Positions 52,740 through 62,945 of a stretch of DNA of 64,000 nucleotides are shown piece after piece. Every line of letters begins with the position of its first letter. Position 1 is the first letter of the stretch. Source of the stretch: Paguma larvata (taxonomy: Eukaryota; Chordata; Mammalia; Carnivora; Viverridae); NCBI GenBank assembly GCA_030068075.1, contig CM057833.1, positions 43,977,587-44,041,586 on the forward strand, read 5' to 3'. The translations under genes were made by a program, and so were the position numbers. The notes beneath the pieces were generated by a model. That model worked only from the letters and a program-made list of their open reading frames with translations, did no database searches and was not told the origin of the DNA.

Positions 52740-52928
52740 AGCACCGTAACTGTTTATACTTGCAGGCCACTTACTTTACTTTATGCCGGGCACCACCTGA
52801 AGTGGGAAACCCCAGGCGGTATGTACTGTGAGGACTCCCATTTCACAGATAAGAAAACAGAAGCACAGTTTAAATGAAGTACCCAAGAACACAAAGACCG
52901 TGGGCAGCAGGCTGCATCACACCTCAGG
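52740..52928 (-). repeat. MIR SINE
   Basis: 'ttactttatgccgggcaccacc', 'gactcccatttcacagataagaaaacagaagcac' and 'gaagtacccaagaacac' are antisense MIR. Confidence 0.85.
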
Positions 52929-52934
52929 CAAGGT

Positions 52935-53148
52935 GGTTCCTGGGTCTGCTCACTTAATCCTCTCATATGTTTTTTGTCTGGGCTGGAAAGCCCCAAAGTA
53001 CATCCAACGCCACCCCTCATTTTGAAAATGAAGATAAGGAGGCCCACAGAAAGGAGGGGAGCCTGCCCCAGACGGTGGGTCCGTGGCAGAACCTGGACTA
53101 GAACTCTCCCCCTGCCCTAGTTCCAGTGCCCCTCCTACCTCTGGCACG
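52935..53148 (-). repeat. MIR SINE, second in tandem
   Basis: 'acttaatcctctcatatg', '...cctcattttgaaaatgaagataaggaggcccacag' and 'ggcagaacctggactagaactc' give another antisense MIR directly after the first. Confidence 0.8.
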
Positions 53149-53605
53149 GCACCCCTTCTGAGCCTTCCGCGGAACTACTCTCTCCTGGCTGGAAACAGCC
53201 TGGGTTTCTTGCTAACGGCTCGATAGGCTGGGGTGAGCACTCCACTCCAGGAAGCTGGTTTACGGGACATTAAAGCCTCTTGCCAATGACCTATGTTCCT
53301 CACATTCAACCTGGAGCTTGGCCAGATGCTCCAGGCAACCCCTTGCAGGAGTCACAAAGCTTTTGGCTGGGGAATAACTGAAGTCAAATATTTCCAGAGA
53401 CAGGAAAACCCCTAGGGTCCCGTTCCTCAGCTCCTCGACAACCCACGAGAAGGTTGCTCTGCAGCCAATGGAAGACATTTTTTTTTTTTTTGCCTCTTGA
53501 GAGTCTCACAGAGGACACCTGGTTAGCCTGGGATCCCATCACTCTCACCCCATAATTATTCTATAGACGAAAAACTGTCACGGGCTTTTGGATAGGAGAT
53601 GTCTG
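53149..53605. other. Unassigned sequence with a T-run
   Basis: A T-run at 53479-53491 is not followed by a recognisable SINE. No gene recognised. Confidence 0.4.
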
Positions 53606-53607
53606 TC

Positions 53608-53762
53608 CAAACCCCACATAGAACCAATGGGGAAACTGAGGCCAGCAAGGAGACTGGACCAGCTCCAAGTCAGACAGTAGGCCGAGAGCTGCCAGAGGCA
53701 GGCTGGAAACCCAACCAGTCCACTCTGAATCCCACTTTCCATCACACTGGGTCCTCCCAGCA
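53608..53762 (-). repeat. MIR SINE
   Basis: 'accaatggggaaactgaggccagcaagg' and 'tggaaacccaaccagtcc' are antisense MIR. Confidence 0.75.
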
Positions 53763-53946
53763 CTCTGCCCAGAGTAAATACTCCCTGAAAGTGTCTTATG
53801 TTATTCTTAAAATTTTAAGCATTGTAGATATCTTTCTAAAACATACTTGTGGAAATAAAGAAAACAATCGCTCAGGGAATAACTTGTCTCCCTCATCCCT
53901 TACTTAATCTGTTTACTCAGGATTACTAGGCCAGTTACCCAGCTGT

Positions 53947-53976
53947 CCCCTTCCTCCCCCCGGGGGGCTTGAAGGA
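53947..53976. other. Near-palindromic C/G hairpin
   Basis: Six C (53956-53961) are followed directly by six G (53962-53967), with partly complementary outer arms, 'ccttcct' on the left and 'cttgaagg' on the right. Confidence 0.85.
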
Positions 53977-54009
53977 GGTAAATTAAGGACATATCGATGA
54001 GTTCAACGA

Positions 54010-54085
54010 ACTAATGTTTGTGAAGTGCTTCAGTTTACACAATGTTTTCATGTTACATTTTCCAACAGCCTTGTGAGGTAAACAC
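54010..54085 (-). repeat. MIR fragment
   Basis: 'gtgcttcagtttacacaatg', then 'ttttccaacagccttgtgaggta', is the antisense MIR 3' part. Confidence 0.6.
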
Positions 54086-54119
54086 AAGACTCTTGCGAGA
54101 GATGGTATGGCGTGCCGTG

Positions 54120-54345
54120 TCTCCATCGGACACGAGACGGAGGTAAACCAAGGTCTGGATCCCAAATCTCAACACACACGAGCCGCGTGAGCTCAGGTCA
54201 CTTATCTACCTTGTCTAAGCCTCTATTTTCCTCGTTTATAAAATGGGCATCATACCCACCTCACAGATTTGTTGGGGAGACTGAATGAGACAAGGCACCC
54301 AGCACATGATAGCACTCAGGAGATGCTAGCAATGGTTATTCTTGT
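54120..54345 (+). repeat. MIR SINE
   Basis: 'ctaagcctctattttcctcgtttataaaatgggcatcatacccacctcacagatttgttgggg' and 'gcacccagcacatgatagcactcagg' are plus-strand MIR. Confidence 0.9.
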
Positions 54346-55029
54346 TTCCTCTGTGGCCAGGGACCACATTACCAATAAGTCAGTTACCCCTGGGGTTTGA
54401 TAACCCAATATAGGCAAAAACTATAGATGAGCGTCAGAAGGGCTGGATGGATTTTAGTTGACAAATCCATAGCGGGAGCTGAAGATACTCAGGATTGGCA
54501 CATCACTCTACCTAACCTAGTCAGGGTGAAGCCAGGTTTGGTGAAGGAGCTACTGGGAAGATGCACTATTTTTTTCTGTTGGACGTGAACCCAGAGAACA
54601 CAGGCGTGAAGGTGCTGGCTGCCATGCCGGCACTATGTGAAAAGTGAGAATGAAGCCAGCAGGGAGAAAAGAAGGTCCAGGAAGGCAAGAGAGGTGGGGC
54701 TTTGCTGACACCATTTTAGCAAGTTCTGCCCCAGGGCTTTTAATCTGCAGGAACCAATGCATCCTTTTTTTGAGAGGGGGAGTGTCTATCACTCACAAGT
54801 GAAAGAATCCTACAGATTCGCCCACTGGCCCCCCAGTGTCGTTGAAATATCAAGAGAGACGCTGGCCTGCTGGGAGAGACGAGTTGGATGATGCCACTGA
54901 AATGAGACACACAGGGCGCTTCAGAGAACTGTGGAGACGGTCTACTTAAACTGGAGAGCGAGTATGCAGGTGTTTTTGATGTCACTCTCTGTGCGTTGCA
55001 TGCATGAAAAATCTCACCAAAAAAATTTT
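54346..55029. other. Unassigned sequence, no gene recognised
   Basis: Minus-strand open frames of up to 122 codons (54740-55108) overlap the L1M boundary and are unsupported. Confidence 0.4.
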
Positions 55030-55034
55030 TTTTA

Positions 55035-55640
55035 ATTCTACCTAAAGAAGTATAGCTCACAACTTTTCTGGAGACAATCTGGCAACCCACAGCAATTACG
55101 ATGCACAAATGTATTTACCCATTTTTAAATTACCAACTGAAGGTGCACAAACAAGTTAACCCTAAAATCTCTCTTCTTATCCTAAGAAAATATATTTTTT
55201 TAATTTTTTAACATTTATTTTTGAGAAAGAGAGACACACAGTGCTAGCAGGGGAGGAGCAGAGACAGGGAGACACGGAATCTGAAACGGGCTCCAGGCTC
55301 CGGAGCTGTCAGCACAGAGCCCGACACAGGGCTCGAACTCACGGACCGCAAGATCATGACCTGAGCTGAAGTCAGACCCTCAAGGACATATATTCCTAAG
55401 GGAATATTTACACATGCACAAAGATTAATGTTTTTAACTTTCCAAAACTGAAAATACCTTATGACATTGATCAACAAGGCATTGAGTAAATCCTTACAAG
55501 GGAAATTTATTTAGTCATGAAAAAGTGTACAGTGGATTTCTCAATGTGCTGACAGGGAAAAATACCTACAATATAAAGTTAAGTGGAAGGGGCGGGAAAG
55601 AACGAGGTGTCATTTAGAAACCACATCCAGGTACCAGGAG
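55035..55640 (+). mobile_element. L1M LINE 3' end, split by a SINE
   Basis: 'ctggagacaatctggcaaccc', then '...cctaagggaatatttacacatgcacaaagatta', 'aacaaggcattgagtaaatcc' and 'aaagttaagtggaaggggcgg', follow the L1M 3' order. It is interrupted at about 55198-55383. Confidence 0.75.
55198..55383 (-). mobile_element. Cat-type tRNA-Lys SINE lacking its head end
   Basis: Antisense tail, AG-rich tract and 'ctccaggctccggagctgtcag', ending at 'gaagtcagaccctcaa'. The last 25 or so bases of the tRNA head are missing. No firm TSD. Confidence 0.9.
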
Positions 55641-55734
55641 CAGATGACTTCATCATAGTCACAGGGAATTATTCTCCAATGTAAAAGAGAGCCTGAAGAA
55701 GGACAGTCAGAAGTGGTGTGGCTGTTCCTTTAAG

Positions 55735-55990
55735 CTGTCAATGACTCACTTTCTTGTGACCTCCAACGTGTGGCTTCCATCCTCTAGGTCCCCTCACAGC
55801 CAGAGATGACTGTTGGAGCTCTACCTTCACATCTGTTTTGTAAGCCAGAAGGAGACTGGAAATAAGCTAAAAAGACGCATCTCCCACTGACGTAGTCTCC
55901 TTTAAGCAACCTTCCCGGTGTTGCACAATCTGTCTGCTTCTCTGCTATTGGTCAGAAGTTAGCCACAGGAACGCCCCTTGCTGAAAAGAA
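55735..55990. repeat. Third copy of the unnamed ancient repeat
   Basis: 'gtggcttccatcctctaggtcccctcacagccagagatgactgttggagctc', 'cccggtgttgcacaatctgtctgcttc' and 'attggtcagaagttagccac' parallel 33420-33780. Confidence 0.5.
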
Positions 55991-56519
55991 TCTTCACTAA
56001 GTGGGGTGTGTGCGTGTAGGTGGGTTCACACGTGTATGTAGACTGCAACATACATGCTTACAGGAGCAGAGAAGAAAGCCTGGAAGCATATGCATATAAC
56101 AAACATCTTTATGTCTGGGAAGGCAAAGTAGAGAGGATTCTTTCACTTGCTACTTCATATCATCCTGAATTCATCAAGTTATTTTCAACCAACTTATATT
56201 TAGAATCAGAAGGAAAAAAAAAAACATAAAGATTCCTCCATCCTGGGGACAAAAGAGGTAATGGCGTTGAAGTCCTATATGTGAACTTCAGAGTGCTCTA
56301 TGAAATTAGCAACAATATTTTACTTATGCCAGCGTCATGTACAGTCACGCAGTTAATAACGGTTCTTAGGGCCTTTAGCGCACAGTATGCGTGAATAAGG
56401 GAAACGCTGTAGACTGTAGATATGAACATCTCTTTTTTGATATAAAGAAATTAGAATCTCCTGGTGGTACTCTTACCATGATTCAGTGAAGACTTCCTTT
56501 TACAAACACTTCATCTCCC
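55991..56519. other. Unassigned sequence
   Basis: A short GT-rich stretch at 56003-56043 and an A-run at 56214-56224. No gene recognised. Confidence 0.4.
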
Positions 56520-56521
56520 CA

Positions 56522-56735
56522 TGAAACTCATTCAGTGAACATTAACTGAGTGCCCACCACTGGCCAACCTTTTCTCATTTCATCCATAACAAAAACTCAG
56601 TCAGGCAGGTACTAGCATCTCATTTTATAGATGAGACAACCAAGGCTGAGAGCTGAAATAAGTCACTTGATCACATAGAGCTCAACACTAGATCTATCTG
56701 ACCTTGAAGTTCGTCCTTTTTCTGCATCAAGCCCC
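56522..56735 (-). repeat. MIR SINE
   Basis: 'actgagtgcccaccactgg', 'gcaggtactagcatctcattttatagatgagacaaccaagg' and 'agctcaacactagatc' are antisense MIR. Confidence 0.85.
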
Positions 56736-57145
56736 GCCTTTGGAGGCCAGTGGATGATAAATGACAAGCAATCCTCATCGCGTTCCCTGTCTCATACCTT
56801 AGGAGCCCTGGAGTCTGAGGCTTTCTAAAATTAGGTTGATGGCTTCCTTCCCTACCTCCGGCCAGTTTTAAATATAGGCTCTCCTATCCATCTTCCTTAC
56901 TCACCAATGTTTCCTCTTCACTTCACAGACCATCAGACCAGCAGTACTTTTCCTCTTGCCCTCTAAACTTCCTCTGGGAGTCTGACTTGTTACCCATTTT
57001 GGACCCGGTGTCTTTCAGACTTGTTAATGATCGTCCTTACCTAACCGTCAGCTCTGAGACAAGTCAGAAAGAGCCTCCATGTATTAGTCACCCCTTGGGG
57101 ACAGGGCTCTCGATGGCCGCCCCTTCCATGTTAACTTGAGCAAAT
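56736..57145. other. Unassigned sequence
   Basis: No gene or confident repeat recognised. Confidence 0.4.
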
Positions 57146-57147
57146 TT

Positions 57148-57355
57148 CCTGAAAGCAGTGGGTACGGTAGACAGACCTTGGGCTTTGGGCCCAGAGAAAC
57201 TTGGGTTTGAATCTCAGCTGTTCGATATTTCTGAATGTTGGTTCACTTATTTCTAAAATGCAAGTAGATAATACATCTTCTCCAGGCGGCACGTAGGGGC
57301 TGATTGAGATAAGTATTTTATCACCTGGCACCTGGGAATTGTTTAATAACTTTAG
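57148..57355 (+). repeat. MIR SINE
   Basis: 'ttgggctttgggcccagagaaacttgggtttgaatctcagctg' and 'aagtattttatcacctggcacc' are MIR with an internal gap. Confidence 0.85.
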
Positions 57356-57449
57356 TTATTTCTCTACCTTTCTGTTTTCTTGATTGAAAATGCCCCAAAT
57401 TCCTACTTTATAGCTAAAGATCATCAACCTCGGTTGTAACTATGCCAAT

Positions 57450-57675
57450 AATTACATAGCATAATGGTCCAAAGCACAAGCTTTAGGACTGACTGCCTCA
57501 ACCCGAATCTCAGCTCCATCACCTGATAGCAAGGTGACCTTGGGCACGGACTTAAATCATCTGGCCCTCAGTTTCCTCAACCACAAAATGAGTTTTTGAC
57601 CATCCCTACCTCGTGGGGTTAAATCACTTAAAATAATGCCTCACCCATTTGTGAGCACCCGATTTATGTAAGCTA
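57450..57675 (+). repeat. MIR SINE
   Basis: 'caaggtgaccttgggcacggacttaaatcatctggccctcagtttcctcaaccacaaaatg' and 'ctacctcgtggggttaaat' are MIR. Confidence 0.92.
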
Positions 57676-57684
57676 TTCCAGCTG

Positions 57685-57890
57685 CCGTGTACTGAGGTCC
57701 TGCTACATGCCAGCCTCTACTTTCAAGTTTCGCCTATTTGCTCTCATTTTCACAACACCATGGGCCACACTGTCCCCACCTTTAGGCTGCGGAACCGAGA
57801 GTCACAGCAGGAGGCTGACTTCCCCTGGATCCCACAGCTGGCCGGTGGCAGAGGCTGGGCTCAAGTCGGAGCTCTTTTCCACTTCACCCT
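57685..57890 (-). repeat. MIR SINE
   Basis: 'gtactgaggtcctgctacatgcc', 'cccacctttaggctgcggaacc' and 'cacagctggccggtggcagaggctgggctcaag' are antisense MIR, inverted relative to the MIR just before. Confidence 0.85.
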
Positions 57891-58588
57891 AAGTTTATCT
57901 CCCTCTGACTTCCAGCTCATTCTCCAAGGAGCCCCCTTGGCTCCTTCACAATTTCCTATCCTGATATCTCAGGGACATTTCCACATTAATCTTGGTTTCC
58001 TATGCTATTTATGTTCTGTTACCTTGCCCATGCTGTATCGCCAGCATTGATTAATCAGAAATTGTGTCTTTATGGTTATGACCCCGCAGGAAATGTTTCA
58101 GAACTCCCGCCAACCCGTCCCTGATGTCAGCTCATGAAGGATGGGCTGTTTATCGGAGGGCAGAGGGCAGCCTGTTGTTGTGATATAAAGGAAAGACGGC
58201 CCGGTGAGAGCGTCTCCCACAGGACTCGGCCTTGGGGTCTGCTGAGTAAGCGGGGCCCATGTGGCCCTCGGTGAGCAGGATAGTGCCGGCCCAAAGTGCT
58301 GACACGCAGCTCTCCTGTGTGGTGGAGGGAGGCCTCCAGGGGCCGGGCTACGCGCACACAGAGTCAGTCACGCACCTATCTCACAACCATAGAAATTAAC
58401 ATCACACAACACTCTGATCGAGTGTTTCCCACATGCTAAGGAGGAGACACACCTCTTGGGTGTCAGTTCTCACCAGTCCCTGCCATGCTCCTGAAGCACC
58501 AAGAACGCCAAACAACCCAGAGCTCCCTACAGACTGCCTCCCCACCGGCCCCCCGCCGGCCCCCCACTGAGCTAATTCTTGACTCCAT
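57891..58588. other. Repeat-poor stretch with a TATA-like word
   Basis: No interspersed repeat recognised. 'gatataaagg' near 58180 is followed by GC-richer sequence with 'tgctgagtaagc' near 58239, which resembles an AP-1/Maf site. No transcript is implied by the sequence alone. A short direct repeat 'ccggcccccc' occurs twice at 58545-58566. Confidence 0.3.
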
Positions 58589-58589
58589 G

Positions 58590-58644
58590 CCTTCATCCAT
58601 GCATTCCTTCATTTGACAAATACATTTTGACTGCCTACCTTGTG
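58590..58644 (-). repeat. L2 LINE 3' end, left part split by LTR
   Basis: 'attccttcatttgacaaatacattttgactgcctaccttgtgcc' is the antisense L2 terminus. It resumes at 59140. Confidence 0.75.
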
Positions 58645-58840
58645 CCTTTTGTGGGTTGAATTGTGTCCACCCAAAATTCATATCTTGAAGTCCTAACCCC
58701 CGATATCTCAGGATATGATCTTATTTGGAAACAGGGTCACCGCAGATGTCATTCGTTAAGTTGAGGTCATACAGAAACAGGCTGGGTCCCTAATATTATA
58801 TGAATTGTGCCCTCACAAAAAGGGAAAATTTGGACGGACC

Positions 58841-58879
<39 letters not shown>

Positions 58880-59139
58880 GTAATGCCACAAAAGATGAAG
58901 GCAGAGAGCAGGGTAATATATTTACAAGAAAAGGAACACCAAAAACTGCCAGCAAACCACCAGAGGCTAGGAGGAAGACATGGAACTGATCGTTCCTCAC
59001 AGGCCTCAGAAGGAACGATCCTGCCTGTATCCTGATCTGGGACTACTGGCATCCAGAAACATGAGGAAATACATTTCTGTTGTTTGAGCCACCCACTCCG
59101 TGGTGTCTTGTTACGACAGCCCAAGCAAGTTAATCCAGC
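58645..59139 (+). mobile_element. MLT1-type MaLR LTR, sense
   Basis: A complete solo LTR: 'gtgggttgaattgtgtccacccaaaattcatatcttgaagtcctaacccc', 'gaaggcagagagcagggtaat', 'aaaactgccagcaaaccaccagaggctagg', then 'atttctgttgtttgagccaccca', ending 'gcaagttaatcc'. Diagnostic of MLT1. It contains a (CA)n at 58842-58876. No viral genes. Confidence 0.94.
58842..58876 (+). repeat. (CA)n microsatellite inside the LTR
   Basis: About 17 uninterrupted ca units. This is the longest pure dinucleotide run in the window. Confidence 0.96.
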
Positions 59140-59435
59140 ATGAGGCCACAGGCAACAGGGACACCACACTGAACAAGACAGAGGAGGTCCCTGCCCACAT
59201 CACGCTTATATTCCAAAAGGGAAGACAGGCTGTAAATCCACAAAAATATATATAAGATGATTTCAGGTCATGATAAGTGATATTAAGGAAACTAAATCAG
59301 GGTAAAGAAATAGAGAGTGACCAAAGTACTCAGACTTAAATGCCTATGGGAAGGTGACATTTTGAGCAGAAGCCTGGAAGAAGTAAGAGAGCAAGCCATG
59401 AGAAGTTATGAAGGAAGAACATTCCATGTGGCCCC
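59140..59435 (-). repeat. L2 LINE, right part
   Basis: 'cactgaacaagacagaggaggtccctgccc', '...gataagtgatattaaggaaactaaatcagggtaaagaaatagagag' and 'gaaggtgacattttgagcagaagcctgg' are antisense L2. Confidence 0.85.
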
Positions 59436-59439
59436 TTTC

Positions 59440-59815
59440 TATGGTGGTCCACCTCTCCTGACCACACACCTCACACCTGGCTGACTCATCCCCCAAGGCT
59501 CTGTTCAGATGCATCTCCTCTGAAAGACACTTGTCCGACCTGCAGGCTAAGCTTAAACGTGTTCCCCTCTGGGCTCCCTGGGTTCCCCTCTGGGCTCCTC
59601 AAGTTCAGGGCCTTCCCCCAATTCCCACACTGTTGTATAATTTGGGGGGTAGTGTTTGTGTGTGAGCCTAGATAGTTTCTGTCCCTGGGCCCACATTGCA
59701 CTTTCATGGAGAACAGAGCCATGCCTTACTCATTTCTGCATCTCTAGCACTCAGCGCAGAAACTGTGAAGAACAGGTGTGCAATACAAGTTTGCAGGGTG
59801 GATAGATGGATGGAC
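59440..59815 (+). repeat. L2 LINE 3' end
   Basis: 'ctctgttcagatgcatctcctctgaaagacacttgtccgacc' and 'gagccatgccttactcatttctgcatctctagcactcagcgc' match L2. A 21-bp-period duplication (gttcccctctgggctcc) lies at 59561-59599. Confidence 0.7.
59561..59599 (+). repeat. 21-bp-period tandem duplication
   Basis: Perfect copies of gttcccctctgggctcc start at 59561 and 59582, within an L2. Confidence 0.92.
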
Positions 59816-60019
59816 AGATGGTTGGAAGAAGAGGTACATGGAATCTTGTCATTATGTCACTACGGCCTTACGAGATCGTTACTACTGCACTCACAGAGCG
59901 GATGAGGAAATCTGGGTCTCACTGAGTGGGGACCCTGCCTGTTCACACCGACTGCACTGTAGGCCGTGATACAATTGGCCTGTCAAAGACTTACTGGCAA
60001 AGTCACCAGTAAGGCCCAA
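59816..60019. other. Unassigned sequence
   Basis: Nothing recognised. Confidence 0.4.
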
Positions 60020-60215
60020 GTTCCTTGAAAGTGCACGGCCTTTCACAGATTACACTTTGATCATGGCATTTAATCCTCACGACAGCCTGAAAAGTATGGA
60101 AACAGGCCGTCTTCATCTGACCACAAAATCCTGACGGAGTGAGATGAACTGAATTACCCAGGGTCTCATAGCTGGTGAGTAAGGACTCCTGACTCCCTGC
60201 TTTTTCCACTCGTGG
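60020..60215 (-). repeat. MIR SINE
   Basis: 'gcatttaatcctcacgacagcctg', 'gaattacccagggtctcatagctggtgagtaagg' and 'ctccctgctttttccactc' are antisense MIR. It underlies much of the 153-codon minus-strand open frame. Confidence 0.88.
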
Positions 60216-61210
60216 CGCGGTCTCCACCACTAACTGACCATGAGAACCGTAACTTAGATGCTCCGTCACAAGAGGACCTTCAGCTGCATCTAGTCCAACC
60301 TCCTGCAAACAAGGAAGGAGTGGCTCAGAGACGCTGGCCTCCAGACCCACCATCCTCACCCTCAGGCCAACCTCATTCCCATTACTCCAAACAAATACCA
60401 GAGAAACGCTGCTCTGTTCCAAGACAGCAGGAAGCACCTGCCCTTGAAAACAAACAAAAAGCAAAACAAAAAAAGAAGAAACCCATTATATAGTCATAGC
60501 CTGAAAATCCATTTTTCCAGAGAACTGCACTTTATTCTTCAAAGCCCCTTTCCCTGGAAGACTGGAGCTTTTCTGGAGGATCGAGCTGGAGGAGAGCAGA
60601 TGGATGATGAATCTACCCAACGCGGCAGCCCCTTCCATGAGGAAACGCGTGGAGGTGGACGGGAATAAGCGCAGGGTGGACAGAGCTCCAGAAGCTCCCA
60701 CCTCACTGACACGGAAGGGGGTTTGCTGTGCATCCCAAATGGCCCAGTATTCCCAGCAGCAGATGGCAGAGAGCACAAGTCCCAGCGTGGCCGGAAGCCT
60801 ATGGGCCAGCAAAGGTCACTAAGGCCTCTTCTCAGTCTGAAGATCACTGTGACTTCCATCCTTGCTGCCTATGTTGCAGAACTGCCCTCTGTCCCATCCT
60901 GGGCCTCTGTGCCCAAGTCAAGGTTATGGATTCCACTTGGAGAAGTCATGGTCAGATCCCAGAGCCCCAGTCCCCAAGTGAAAAAAAAATCTTGCAATTT
61001 TACAAAGCATTTTTGAGTAAAATATCTCATTGGTCTAAAAATTCAGACCTCATTGGTCTAAAAATGAGGGCTCTTATCCCCTCAAGCTGACTTCCACTCC
61101 TGTGTTCTCAGGAAGCACCAATATTCACCTGTCATTCAGCTAGAAAAGTAATTCAGCATCTTCATTTTATCTCTGCATCATTCCCATATTCAAAAGACGA
61201 ACAAAAGCAG
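60216..61210. other. Unassigned stretch, no gene recognised
   Basis: Nearly 1 kb without a recognised repeat. Overlapping open frames on both strands (up to 120 codons) have no recognised domain. A 17-bp duplication lies at 61026-61065. Confidence 0.4.
61026..61065 (+). repeat. 17-bp direct repeat, 23-bp period
   Basis: ctcattggtctaaaaat is present at 61026-61042 and 61049-61065. Confidence 0.95.
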
Positions 61211-61214
61211 CTGA

Positions 61215-61985
61215 TTCTACTTGAGAAATGTCTCCCGGTATCCCTTCCTCTCCACTCCTGGAGCACCTGCCCTGGGTCAGGCCTTATCGCCTCTCTCATG
61301 GCCTTCTTACTACAGCAGCAACCTCCCCCCACCCCACCCCCCGCCACACACACACACACACACACACACACGCAACGAACCCTCCCTGCTAGTGGGATCT
61401 TCCCACACAGTTACCCTGATCAGGTCAGTTCTCTGCTCTGACTGTGGAATCCCGATTTCCCTCGGGGTACATTCAACTCTTTATCAGGAAACACATGGCC
61501 CGGCACGACCCAGCTTCATCTCCTCTTACCACTTGTGCCTTCCACTTTTCTCTCCAGCGGCTGTTCACCGCTTAAAACCACATCACGCCATTTCTCATCT
61601 CCAATCATTTCCTTATGTTTTTCCCTTTTCCTGGGACACCTCCCTTCCCTCATCCTCCCTCACCCCTACCTAACTCCTTCTCATTCCTTGTGGCACAGCA
61701 CAGCCTTCCTCGAGGAAGCCTTGCCAGGCCTTCCTCACCCCACCCCAGCCCACCTGGTGAGGGTAGGTGCCTTTTCCACAGCACTTTTTAGGACCCGAGT
61801 AAGTCATCTTCCCACAGCCCCTTCTTGCAACATGGTACCCAGAGTGACAGTCAGCTATCCATGTGCCATTCTTCTCATTAGACTGTGAGCTCCTCAAGGG
61901 CCAGAGCGGTGTTCTACTCATCTCTACGCCGCCAGCTGCTACACAGCCTTGGCAGAAAGTAAGAACTGAGGAAGGGTCAAATGAA
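61215..61985 (+). repeat. L2 LINE, long segment with (CA)n
   Basis: Follows L2 from 'gccatttctcatctcc' and 'cttttcctgggacacctcccttccc' through 'cttcctcgaggaagccttgccaggcc' to 'attagactgtgagctcctcaagggccagagcgg'. It includes a (CA)n at 61347-61370. The 150-codon open frame here is L2 sequence, not a gene. Confidence 0.85.
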
Positions 61986-61989
61986 GGAA

Positions 61990-62465
61990 GGAATCTTTAA
62001 TGGATTTGATGTAACTCATGAGTGGAAATGATGAGTCTAGAATAATTCCAAGTTCGAGTGGCTAGATAGTGATGATTTTTATAAGCATAGGAAATACAGG
62101 ATGAGCGAAGGTTTAGGGGGCAGATGGCCACACGCATCAGGAAGAGACTTCACTAGGCACTTGGGTCTGTGTACACTTCTGGAGTTCAGGAAAGCTCTCA
62201 TCCGGATTAGAGATATCATTTGGAGGAATCACTGCAGTGGGAAAATTCCCCAGAGAGTGGTCTAGAGTGAGAATAGTGGAGGAAACCCTGAGGAACATTG
62301 GCATTAAAAGGTGGGCAGAGAAAGACAACCCCACGCAAATGACAGAGGGGTATTGGATGGAGAGGTAAGAGCTACTCCATCGGAGAGTGATGTCAACCAA
62401 GCCAAGGGAGGAGTGCATTTCCAGAAGAGTGACAGGGTTTCCAAATGCAGCAGTCGTGACCACAC
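61990..62465 (-). repeat. L2 LINE, antisense internal segment
   Basis: 'gaataattccaagttcgagtgg', 'ctggagttcaggaaagctc', '...cattaaaaggtgggcagagaaagacaacccc' and 'gtgacagggtttccaaatgcagcag' match antisense L2, in the opposite orientation to both neighbours. Confidence 0.7.
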
Positions 62466-62479
62466 TTCTTTGACTATGG

Positions 62480-62945
62480 GCAAGGCCCTTTATAATCCAG
62501 CCTTTGCCGAGGTTTCCCACCTCAGCCCCTCGCACTGTAGATCCCGGCTTGTCTGCAAGGTTTAGGATTCCCGAATACGTTATGCCATTTCACCCTCCCA
62601 TACCTTTGCTTGGTCATTCCCTCTGCCTATAAGGTCCACATCCACCCACTCTGAAATTGTCATCAATCAAATGCCACCTTGAGCTTTTCCCCCTGCAAAG
62701 CCTTCCTAGCCTGTGCCCTGCCAGGAGAGGGAGTTGACTGCTCCCTCTTGGTAGGCCTCCAGTCTTCTGTGAATTTGACTCTTCTATATCACCTATAATA
62801 CTATATTTTTGTTTCCATGCTTGAGTTGTCTAGGGGCACGGGCTGTCTTATTTATTTCTATAATGCCAAGACCAGACACATAGTCTGGCATTAAGTCCGA
62901 AGTCCATGTATCTTATTAAATGAGAAAGAATGAAGGACTCTGCAT
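62480..62945 (+). repeat. L2 LINE 3' end
   Basis: 'ctttgcttggtcattccctctgcctataagg', 'aatcaaatgccaccttgagc', 'aaagccttcctagcc' and 'gaccagacacatagtctggcattaag' follow L2 in order. Confidence 0.85.

Noticed and set aside
58842..58876. Coding His/Thr repeat in overlapping frames
   Set aside because: This is a CA microsatellite inside an LTR. The apparent peptides are artefacts of the dinucleotide repeat.
60003..60464. 153-codon minus-strand open frame
   Set aside because: It overlaps an antisense MIR and resembles no known protein.
60486..60859. Minus-strand frames of 108 and 106 codons with a hydrophobic stretch
   Set aside because: They overlap each other and a plus-strand frame. The hydrophobic run alone is not evidence for a membrane protein.
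61221..61673. 150-codon plus-strand open frame
   Set aside because: It lies within a long L2 LINE 3' segment and contains (CA)n-derived His/Thr repeats. It is untranslated repeat sequence.
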